From positions 4,030,001 to 4,094,000 of the forward strand of contig NZ_CP102247.1 in NCBI RefSeq assembly GCF_024599655.1: 64,000 nt of DNA. Reading direction: 5' to 3'. Below the pieces are notes generated by a model that was not told the origin of the DNA, did not search any database, and worked only from the letters and a program-made list of their open reading frames with translations. Both the position numbers and the translations under genes were made by a program. Source of the stretch: Enterobacter asburiae. Its GTDB lineage: Bacteria > Pseudomonadota > Gammaproteobacteria > Enterobacterales > Enterobacteriaceae. Below, piece after piece: positions 32,098 to 39,041 of this stretch; the stretch's first letter is position 1, and the number at the start of each line of letters is the position of its first letter.

Positions 32098-34488
32098 ATG
32101 GCTGAAACAAACTCTAAACAGCCGCGTCTACTGGTGACATTAACAGCCGCATTCGCAGCCTTCTGCGCGCTGTATCTGTTAATCGGTGGCGTCTGGCTGG
32201 TCGCTTTAGGCGGCTCCTGGTACTACCCGATTGCGGGTCTGGTTATGGTTGCCGTAACCGTCCTGCTGTTGCGTAGAAAACAATCTGCACTGTGGCTGTA
32301 TGCCGCCCTCCTTCTTGCCACCATGATCTGGGGCGTCTGGGAAGTCGGGTTCGACTTCTGGGCACTGACGCCGCGCAGCGACATCCTGGTCTTCTTTGGC
32401 ATCTGGCTGATCCTGCCGTTCGTGTGGCGTCGACTGATTGTGCCTTCCAGCGGTGCGGTGGCGGGCCTGGTTGTTGTCCTGCTGATTACCGGCGGCATTC
32501 TGACCTGGGCAGGTTTTAACGACCCACAGGAGATCAACGGTACGCTGAACGCGGAATCCACGCCTGCTGCGGCTATCTCTCAGGTGGCGGACGGCGACTG
32601 GCCTGCGTATGGTCGTAACCAGGAAGGTCAACGCTACTCTCCGCTGAAGCAGATCAACGCGGACAACGTGAAGAACCTGAAAGAAGCCTGGGTATTCCGT
32701 ACCGGCGATGTGAAGATGCCGAACGATCCGGGCGAGCTGACCAACGAAGTGACGCCAATTAAAGTTGGCAACATGCTTTATCTGTGTACGGCGCACCAGC
32801 GTCTGTTCGCGCTCGACGCGGCCACCGGTAAAGAGAAATGGCACTTCGATCCACAGCTGAACTCCAACCCGTCCTTCCAGCACGTCACCTGCCGTGGCGT
32901 CTCTTACCACGAAGCGCGTGCCGATAATGCCAGCCCGGAGGTCATTGCCGACTGTCCTCGCCGCATTATGCTGCCGGTGAACGATGGCCGTCTGTTCGCC
33001 ATCAATGCCGAAACGGGCAAGCTGTGCGAAACCTTTGCTAACAAAGGTATCCTGAACCTGCAGACCAACATGCCGGACACCACGCCGGGTCTGTATGAGC
33101 CCACCTCACCGCCAATCATCACCGATAAAACTATCGTGATTGCCGGTTCGGTAACGGACAACTTCTCCACGCGTGAAACCTCCGGCGTTATCCGTGGTTT
33201 CGACGTAAACACCGGTAAACTGCTGTGGGCCTTCGACCCGGGCGCGAAAGATCCAAACGCGATCCCGTCGGACGAGCACACCTTTACCTTTAACTCGCCA
33301 AACTCCTGGGCACCAGCGGCGTATGACGCGAAGCTGGACCTGGTCTACCTGCCAATGGGCGTGACCACGCCAGATATCTGGGGCGGTAACCGCACGCCGG
33401 AGCAGGAACGCTATGCGAGTGCTATCGTGGCGCTGAACGCGACCACCGGTAAGCTGGCGTGGAGCTACCAGACCGTTCACCATGATCTGTGGGATATGGA
33501 TATGCCGTCCCAGCCGACGCTGGCGGACATTACCGTTGACGGCAAAACCGTGCCGGTGATTTACGCCCCGGCCAAGACGGGTAACATCTTCGTGCTGGAT
33601 CGCAGCAACGGTAAGCTGGTTGTCCCTGCCCCGGAAAAACCGGTTCCACAGGGTGCAGCGAAAGGCGATTACGTCAGCAAAACCCAGCCGTTCTCTGACC
33701 TGAGCTTCCGTCCGAAGAAAGACCTCAGCGGGGCAGACATGTGGGGGGCCACCATGTTTGACCAGCTGGTGTGCCGCGTGATGTTCCACCAGCTGCGCTA
33801 TGAAGGCATTTTCACGCCGCCGTCTGAGCAGGGCACGCTGGTCTTCCCGGGTAACCTGGGGATGTTCGAGTGGGGCGGGATCTCCGTCGACCCGAACCGT
33901 CAGGTGGCGATTGCCAACCCAATGGCGCTGCCGTTCGTTTCCCGTCTGATCCCACGCGGTCCGGGCAACCCAATGGAGCAGCCGAAAGACGCGAAAGGCA
34001 GCGGTACCGAAGCCGGCATTCAGCCGCAGTACGGCGTACCGTTTGGCGTGACGCTGAACCCGTTCCTGTCTCCGTTTGGTCTGCCGTGTAAACAGCCGGC
34101 CTGGGGTTATATCTCCGGTCTGGATCTGAAAACTAACCAGATCGTGTGGAAAAAACGTATTGGTACGCCACAGGACAGCATGCCGTTCCCGATGCCGGTT
34201 CCTGTGCCGTTCAATATGGGTATGCCGATGCTGGGTGGCCCAATTTCCACCGCCGGTAACGTGCTGTTCATCGCGGCAACCGCAGATAACTACCTGCGCG
34301 CGTACAACATGACCAACGGTGAAAAACTGTGGCAAGGCCGTCTGCCGGCCGGTGGACAGGCCACACCGATGACCTATGAGGTGAATGGCAAGCAGTACGT
34401 TGTCATCTCTGCGGGCGGTCACGGTTCGTTTGGCACGAAGATGGGCGACTACATCGTCGCGTATGCGCTGCCTGACGAAAACAAGTAA
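32098..34488 (+). CDS. gcd: Membrane-bound PQQ-dependent glucose dehydrogenase
   Basis: Oxidises glucose to gluconolactone in the periplasm and passes electrons to ubiquinone. 796 residues: five N-terminal membrane helices (about 10-140), then a large eight-bladed PQQ propeller with repeated W-motifs (ATGKEKWHFDP, NTGKLLWAFDPG, TTGKLAWSYQTVHHDLWDMD). The quinoprotein signature DWPAYGRNQEGQRYSPL is present near residue 165. No pqq operon is in the window, so the apoenzyme would need cofactor from genes elsewhere or from outside. A perfect CRP-type site lies upstream. Confidence 0.97.
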   Translation: MAETNSKQPRLLVTLTAAFAAFCALYLLIGGVWLVALGGSWYYPIAGLVMVAVTVLLLRRKQSALWLYAALLLATMIWGVWEVGFDFWALTPRSDILVFFGIWLILPFVWRRLIVPSSGAVAGLVVVLLITGGILTWAGFNDPQEINGTLNAESTPAAAISQVADGDWPAYGRNQEGQRYSPLKQINADNVKNLKEAWVFRTGDVKMPNDPGELTNEVTPIKVGNMLYLCTAHQRLFALDAATGKEKWHFDPQLNSNPSFQHVTCRGVSYHEARADNASPEVIADCPRRIMLPVNDGRLFAINAETGKLCETFANKGILNLQTNMPDTTPGLYEPTSPPIITDKTIVIAGSVTDNFSTRETSGVIRGFDVNTGKLLWAFDPGAKDPNAIPSDEHTFTFNSPNSWAPAAYDAKLDLVYLPMGVTTPDIWGGNRTPEQERYASAIVALNATTGKLAWSYQTVHHDLWDMDMPSQPTLADITVDGKTVPVIYAPAKTGNIFVLDRSNGKLVVPAPEKPVPQGAAKGDYVSKTQPFSDLSFRPKKDLSGADMWGATMFDQLVCRVMFHQLRYEGIFTPPSEQGTLVFPGNLGMFEWGGISVDPNRQVAIANPMALPFVSRLIPRGPGNPMEQPKDAKGSGTEAGIQPQYGVPFGVTLNPFLSPFGLPCKQPAWGYISGLDLKTNQIVWKKRIGTPQDSMPFPMPVPVPFNMGMPMLGGPISTAGNVLFIAATADNYLRAYNMTNGEKLWQGRLPAGGQATPMTYEVNGKQYVVISAGGHGSFGTKMGDYIVAYALPDENK

Positions 34489-34493
34489 CTGAA

Positions 34494-34528
34494 AAAGCCG
34501 GGTGGCGGCTACGCCTTACCCGGCCTAC
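34494..34528. repeat. REP unit downstream of gcd
   Basis: GCCGGGTGGCGGCTACGCCT followed by TACCCGGCC is the same unit as the left half of the pair at 31262-31345, with one difference in the first 20 bases. It is in the gcd 3' untranslated region, just before the terminator. Confidence 0.8.
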
Positions 34529-34540
34529 GGAAAGATGCAA

Positions 34541-34566
34541 AACGGCAACCTCGGTTGCCGTTTTTG
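34541..34566 (+). terminator. Rho-independent terminator of gcd
   Basis: Perfect 10-bp stem AACGGCAACC/GGTTGCCGTT with a 2-base loop and a T-rich tail (TTTTTGTG). On the plus strand it ends the gcd transcript. Confidence 0.88.
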
Positions 34567-34574
34567 TGTTTATT

Positions 34575-34621
34575 CCCTCTCCCCGTGGGAGAGGGCCAGG
34601 GTGAGGGCATCAGGCCGCACT
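34575..34621. repeat. REP-like intergenic palindromic repeat, copy B
   Basis: CCCTCTCCCCGTGGGAGAGG plus a GGGTGAGGGCATCAGGCCGC tail; almost identical to copy A at 9961-10005. It starts just past the gcd terminator and ends three bases before the cueO stop codon. Confidence 0.78.
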
Positions 34622-34624
34622 GTT

Positions 34625-36193
34625 TTAAACAGTGAACCCGAGCATCATCCCCGTATCCTCATGCTCCAGCAGGTGGCAGTGCGCCATATAGGCAAACTCC
34701 TTCGGCGCGTCGTGGTCAAACTTAACCAGCACCTCGCTGACGCTGCCTTCCACTCTCACCGTATCTTTCCAGCCCGCGCGATGCGCATCCGGCGCTTTGC
34801 CGTTCTCTGAAAGAATGCGGAACTGGGTGCCGTGGATGTGGAACGGGTGCAGCATCATGTCCCCTTCGCCTGAAATCACCCAGCGCTCAAACTGGCCCTT
34901 TGTCGCAGCAAACATCGGCGTGTTCATGTCGAACGCTTTGCCGTTGATCGTATTGGCGTTGTGGAAATCAAAGCCATGGTCGCCGTGATTCATATTCCCC
35001 ATGCCGCCCATTTTCCCATGGTCCATATTCATATGGCCCATCATCTGCCCGTGGTGCATCCCCGCCATCGCCTTATCGCCATATTTCGCCATCAGCGCCT
35101 GCATGCCCATCATATCGAGCATCGGGTTCATGGAGAGCTGCAGCTTGCGCTGCGTAAGCCCGTCAAGCGACGGGAGCGCTGGCAGCGTGGTTAACGTATC
35201 AGGCAGCGTGCCGGAAGCGGCCACCAGCAATGGCTGAATACGCAGCACCGGATGCGGCTTATCAAACGGTGCGACCGCCATCCCCATCTGGCTTACCGGC
35301 AGGGTTACGAGGTCAAACGGCTTGCCGTCGCTGATGTCCACCAGCACCTCAAAGCGTTCGCCCATCAGCATCGGCAGCTCGCTCACCTTCACCGGCTCCG
35401 GCAGCAGGCCGCCGTCGCTCGCTACCACGTACAGCGGGCGCTTATCGCTGGCGGCGAAATTGAGAGAGCGGGCATTACAGCCGTTGAGCAGGCGCAGGCG
35501 CAGCCAGCCTTTCGGCGCGGCGTGCTGGGGGTAAATGGCGCCGTTGGTCAGCAGCGTGTCGCCAAACCAGCCTACCGCCGCGCTCATCACGTCCAGCTGA
35601 TAGTCAATTTGCCCGTCAGCGTTGAATTTCTTGTCCTGCACAATCACCGGAACGTCGTCGATGCCCCACTGTTTCGGCAGGCGCAGCATGCGGCTTTCGT
35701 CGTCTTCAATCAGCACCAGCCCCGCCAGCCCCATCGCCACCTGATGGCCCGTTTTGCCATGCTGATGCGGGTGGAACCAGCAGGTCGCCGCGCGCTGGTC
35801 AGGCGTAAAGGTGACGCTGCGCGTGCCGCCCGCTTTGATGATGCCCTGCGGGCCCCCGTCCACCTCGCCCGGCACTTCCAGCCCGTGCCAGTGCAGCGTC
35901 GTCTCTTCCGACAGCGTGTTATGGATATCGACGGTAACGGTTTTTCCTTTGCGCAGCTGGAGCGCCGGGCCAAGGAGATTTCCGTTATAACCCCAGGTTG
36001 TGGCGGTATTTGCACCAAAGGTCGTTTTGCCCGATTGCATCACAAGCTGGATACGGCTTCGCGCATCAGCGGTCACTAAGTCAGGGATAGGTAAGGCAGG
36101 CCTGTCAGCCGCGAAAACCGCGCGGCTCCAGAGAGGTAATGCGCTGGCAGCCCCCAGCACAGCGGAATATTTTAAAAAATCACGACGTTGCAT
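34625..36193 (-). CDS. cueO: Multicopper oxidase CueO
   Basis: Periplasmic cuprous oxidase that protects against copper. 522 residues from the ATG at 36193 (AAGGA 8 bases upstream). It has a Tat signal (MQRRDFLKYSAVLG, ending AVFA), copper motifs TLHWHGLEV, WFHPHQHGKTGHQ, HPFHIHGTQF and the type 1/3 segment AHCHLLEHEDTGMM. The Met/His-rich insert lies at about residues 365-400 (MHHGQMMGHMNMDHGKMGG and on). The length slightly exceeds E. coli CueO (516) because of this insert and neighbouring changes. Confidence 0.97.
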   Translation of the reverse strand: MQRRDFLKYSAVLGAASALPLWSRAVFAADRPALPIPDLVTADARSRIQLVMQSGKTTFGANTATTWGYNGNLLGPALQLRKGKTVTVDIHNTLSEETTLHWHGLEVPGEVDGGPQGIIKAGGTRSVTFTPDQRAATCWFHPHQHGKTGHQVAMGLAGLVLIEDDESRMLRLPKQWGIDDVPVIVQDKKFNADGQIDYQLDVMSAAVGWFGDTLLTNGAIYPQHAAPKGWLRLRLLNGCNARSLNFAASDKRPLYVVASDGGLLPEPVKVSELPMLMGERFEVLVDISDGKPFDLVTLPVSQMGMAVAPFDKPHPVLRIQPLLVAASGTLPDTLTTLPALPSLDGLTQRKLQLSMNPMLDMMGMQALMAKYGDKAMAGMHHGQMMGHMNMDHGKMGGMGNMNHGDHGFDFHNANTINGKAFDMNTPMFAATKGQFERWVISGEGDMMLHPFHIHGTQFRILSENGKAPDAHRAGWKDTVRVEGSVSEVLVKFDHDAPKEFAYMAHCHLLEHEDTGMMLGFTV

Positions 36194-36230
36194 GTTCATT
36201 TCCTTATTTCCAGCAGGCGATCTTTTGAGC

Positions 36231-36262
36231 ATAAACCCTCCCCTTACCGGAAGGTCAAGTCA
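36231..36262 (-). promoter_or_regulatory. Candidate CueR-activated promoter of cueO
   Basis: On the minus strand TTGACCTTCCGGTAAGGGGA carries a -35-like TTGACC overlapping an imperfect dyad (CCTTCC...GGGGAGG) with a long spacer before a -10-like TTTATG. MerR-family CueR promoters have this arrangement, and E. coli cueO is CueR-controlled. Confidence 0.6.
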
Positions 36263-36338
36263 AGCGGCAATAATAAAGATCGTCGCACCGGCATCAAGTA
36301 TGCTAACGTTAATTTTCCGTGAAGAAGTGGTAGAAGCA

Positions 36339-36686
36339 ATGAAGATGTTTTTCAGGACAATTTTGTTCGGTAGCCTGATGGCGATGTGTGCGAACAGCTA
36401 TGCGCTAAGTGAAAATGAAGCGGAAGATATGGCCGATTTAACGGCGGTTTTTGTATTCCTGAAAAATGATTGTGGCTACCAGAATTTACCCAACGGGCAA
36501 ATTCGCCGCGCGCTGGTCTTTTTTGCCCAGCAGAACCAGTGGGATCTCAGCAACTACGACAGCTTCGACATGAAGGCGCTCGGCGAAGACAGCTACCGTG
36601 ACCTAAGCGGTATTGGTATTCCCACGGCCAAAAAATGCAAAGCGCTGGCTCGTGATTCACTCAGCCTGCTCGCCTACGTCAAATAA
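36339..36686 (+). CDS. yacC: YacC family pilotin-like protein
   Basis: 115-residue exported protein nearly identical to E. coli YacC. Signal peptide residues 1-22 (MKMFFRTILFGSLMAMCANSYA). The mature part is alpha-helical with two Cys (NDCGYQN and KKCKAL), as in the PulS/OutS family of type II secretion pilotins; it lacks a clear lipobox, so it may be soluble in the periplasm. Function is unproven. The start ATG at 36339 follows a weak purine stretch (AGAAGC). Confidence 0.9.
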   Translation: MKMFFRTILFGSLMAMCANSYALSENEAEDMADLTAVFVFLKNDCGYQNLPNGQIRRALVFFAQQNQWDLSNYDSFDMKALGEDSYRDLSGIGIPTAKKCKALARDSLSLLAYVK

Positions 36687-36751
36687 CCTTCCCGACGCCT
36701 CCTGTTGAACCTCTGGCCGTGCAACCACGGTTAGAGTTAGCTATCATGTTT

Positions 36752-36770
36752 CGCTCATTTTTTGTGAGCG
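36752..36770 (+). promoter_or_regulatory. Leader hairpin upstream of speE
   Basis: CGCTCA, seven bases and TGAGCG form a 6-bp stem about 30 bases before the speE ATG, followed by the strong AGGAGG. It could influence speED translation; no known riboswitch was recognised. Confidence 0.35.
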
Positions 36771-36800
36771 TAATGGATGTTTACACAGGAGGAGTTCGCT

Positions 36801-37670
36801 ATGGCCGACCACACGTTGTGGCATGAAACACTGCATGACCAGTTTGGTCAGTACTTTGCCGTTGATAACGTGCTCTATCATGAGAAAACCGATCACCAGG
36901 ATCTGATCATCTTCGAGAATGCCGCCTTTGGCCGCGTCATGGCGCTGGACGGCGTCGTGCAAACGACCGAGCGAGATGAGTTTATCTATCATGAGATGAT
37001 GACCCACGTCCCGCTGCTGGCGCACGGTCACGCGAAGCATGTCCTGATTATCGGCGGTGGCGACGGCGCAATGCTGCGTGAAGTGTCCCGCCATCGTTCC
37101 ATTGAAACCATCACCATGGTGGAAATCGACGCGGGTGTCGTCTCTTTCTGCCGCCAGTACCTGCCCAACCACAATGCCGGTAGCTATGACGATCCGCGCT
37201 TTAATCTGGTTATCGACGACGGCGTCAATTTTGTTAACCAGACCACGCAAACGTTTGACGTCATTATCTCCGACTGCACCGACCCTATCGGCCCCGGCGC
37301 GTCGCTGTTTACCTCATCCTTCTACGAAGGCTGCAAGCGCTGCCTGAACCCGGGCGGGATCTTCGTCGCACAAAATGGCGTCTGCTTCCTGCAGCAGGAT
37401 GAAGCGCTCGACAGCCATCGTAAGTTAAGCACCTATTTCGATGATGTCAGCTTCTATCAGGCGGCCATTCCGACGTATTACGGCGGGATCATGACCTTTG
37501 CCTGGGCGACGGATAACGACGTATTACGCCATCTCTCCACCGAAATTATTCAGGCCCGCTTCCATCAGGCCGGTCTTCAGTGCCGATACTACAATCCGGC
37601 TATTCATACCGCAGCGTTTGCGCTGCCGCAGTACCTGCAAGACGCATTATCCACTAAGGGGGTGAGCTAA
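36801..37670 (+). CDS. speE: Spermidine synthase
   Basis: Transfers an aminopropyl group from decarboxylated S-adenosylmethionine to putrescine. 289 residues. The ATG at 36801 follows AGGAGGAGTTCGCT. Motifs: the N-terminal WHETLHDQFGQYFAVD, nucleotide-binding GGGDGAMLREV (about residues 84-94), VEIDAGVV, and catalytic/putrescine-binding SDCTDPIGPG. The stop is directly followed by the speD TTG start. Confidence 0.98.
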   Translation: MADHTLWHETLHDQFGQYFAVDNVLYHEKTDHQDLIIFENAAFGRVMALDGVVQTTERDEFIYHEMMTHVPLLAHGHAKHVLIIGGGDGAMLREVSRHRSIETITMVEIDAGVVSFCRQYLPNHNAGSYDDPRFNLVIDDGVNFVNQTTQTFDVIISDCTDPIGPGASLFTSSFYEGCKRCLNPGGIFVAQNGVCFLQQDEALDSHRKLSTYFDDVSFYQAAIPTYYGGIMTFAWATDNDVLRHLSTEIIQARFHQAGLQCRYYNPAIHTAAFALPQYLQDALSTKGVS

Positions 37671-38465
37671 TTGAAAAAGCTTAAACTGCATGGCTTTAAC
37701 AACCTGACGAAAAGCCTGAGTTTTTGTATTTACGATATCTGCTATGCCAAAACAGCGGAAGAACGCGATGGTTACATCGCCTATATCGACGAACTCTACA
37801 ACGCCAACCGTCTGACCGAGATCCTGTCAGAAACCTGTTCCATTATTGGCGCAAACATCCTGAACATCGCCCGGCAGGATTATGAACCCCAGGGCGCCAG
37901 CGTGACCATACTGGTCAGCGAAGAGCCGGTCGATCCTAAGCTTATCGACAAAACTGAACATCCGGGCCCGCTGCCGGAAGTGGTCGTGGCCCACCTGGAT
38001 AAAAGCCATATCTGCGTACATACCTACCCGGAGAGTCACCCGGAAGGCGGGCTGTGTACGTTCCGCGCCGATATCGAAGTGTCGACCTGCGGCGTGATTT
38101 CCCCGCTGAACGCGCTGAACTATTTAATTCACCAGTTGGAATCGGATATCGTCACCATTGATTATCGCGTGCGTGGTTTCACCCGTGATATCAACGGCAT
38201 GAAGCACTTCATCGACCACGAGATCAACTCCATCCAGAACTTTATGTCCGACGACATGAAATCGCTGTACGACATGATGGACGTGAACGTGTATCAGGAA
38301 AACATCTTCCATACCAAGATGTTACTTAAGGAATTCGACCTTAAGCACTATATGTTCCACACGAAGCCGGAAGATTTGAGCGAAGAAGAGCGTAAGGCAA
38401 TTACTGACCTGCTCTGGAAAGAGATGCGCGAGATCTACTACGGCCGCAATATTCCGGCCGTGTAA
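37671..38465 (+). CDS. speD: S-adenosylmethionine decarboxylase proenzyme
   Basis: Supplies decarboxylated SAM to SpeE. 264 residues with a TTG start immediately after the speE TAA and a ribosome-binding site (AAGGGGGTGAGC) inside the end of speE, so expression depends on coupling. The self-cleavage site Lys111-Ser112 (LDKSHICVHTYPE) that generates the pyruvoyl group is intact. Confidence 0.98.
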   Translation: MKKLKLHGFNNLTKSLSFCIYDICYAKTAEERDGYIAYIDELYNANRLTEILSETCSIIGANILNIARQDYEPQGASVTILVSEEPVDPKLIDKTEHPGPLPEVVVAHLDKSHICVHTYPESHPEGGLCTFRADIEVSTCGVISPLNALNYLIHQLESDIVTIDYRVRGFTRDINGMKHFIDHEINSIQNFMSDDMKSLYDMMDVNVYQENIFHTKMLLKEFDLKHYMFHTKPEDLSEEERKAITDLLWKEMREIYYGRNIPAV

Positions 38466-38471
38466 AAGCAA

Positions 38472-38493
38472 ACCGGAGCAGGGATGCTCCGGT
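38472..38493. terminator. Terminator between speD and yacL
   Basis: 8-bp perfect stem ACCGGAGC/GCTCCGGT with a 6-base loop, seven bases after the speD stop and just before the convergent yacL stop. The plus-strand tail is CTGTTATTTC; it probably serves speED mainly. Confidence 0.65.
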
Positions 38494-38496
38494 CTG

Positions 38497-38859
38497 TTAT
38501 TTCTGTTTCATGAAGTCACGGTAGGCATTTACCACCTGAAGGAAATCCTCTACGCCGCACATCGACAGGCTCTCTTCGTCGTAGTAGCTCATCCCCTCTT
38601 CCATCTCGTCACCTGAAAACTCGAGCTGGTTGGCACGCACCATGACCTCTTCACCGTCCATCCACAGCGTGTATTCATGCCCGGCGCGCTGCCAGGAGCG
38701 TTCACTGCCTTTCACCGTATTTGCCGCCTGTTCAACCTCATCAAGAAGTGCGAGATTTTCTTTCACCTCTTCGTTAAACCAGTGTCCAACGGCTTCGTGG
38801 CCCATCGACATACGCACTTTCACCACTCCGGTGATGTCGCGCAGAAATTCGTAATCCAT
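38497..38859 (-). CDS. yacL: UPF0231 family protein YacL
   Basis: 120-residue acidic cytoplasmic protein starting MDYEFLRDITG at 38859, the same length as E. coli YacL. No catalytic motif or membrane segment is visible. Its function is unknown. The in-frame extension upstream of 38859 crosses non-coding sequence and is rejected. It lies between speD (convergent) and acnB (same strand), separated from acnB by a palindromic repeat. Confidence 0.93.
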   Translation of the reverse strand: MDYEFLRDITGVVKVRMSMGHEAVGHWFNEEVKENLALLDEVEQAANTVKGSERSWQRAGHEYTLWMDGEEVMVRANQLEFSGDEMEEGMSYYDEESLSMCGVEDFLQVVNAYRDFMKQK

Positions 38860-38949
38860 AGTGTTTTCCTCTGCAAAGCCATTAGGGTAATTATCGCAGC
38901 AGCGAGGAAGAAAAAAAGCGTGAGAGGTGGGAGGAATGAAAATAAAAAA

Positions 38950-39035
38950 GCCCCTCACCTTAACCCTCTCCCCAAAGGGGAGAGGGAACTGGGCTCCCCT
39001 CGCCCCTTCGGGGAGAGGGGCTGGGGGTGAGGGGT
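38950..39035. repeat. REP-like repeat pair, copy C, between yacL and acnB
   Basis: Two inverted units: CCCCTCACCTTAACCCTCTC... AAAGGGGAGAGGG, then CTCCCCTCGCCCC...GGGGAGAGGGG with the tail CTGGGGGTGAGGGG. They belong to the same family as the copies at 9961 and 34575, here as a head-to-head pair that can fold into a long hairpin. It begins seven bases from the acnB stop, so it lies in the acnB 3' untranslated region. Confidence 0.78.
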
Positions 39036-39041
39036 TGGTTT

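Noticed and set aside
33106..34422. 438-codon minus-strand open frame opposite gcd
   Set aside because: Antisense shadow of gcd; Arg/His-rich and without motifs.
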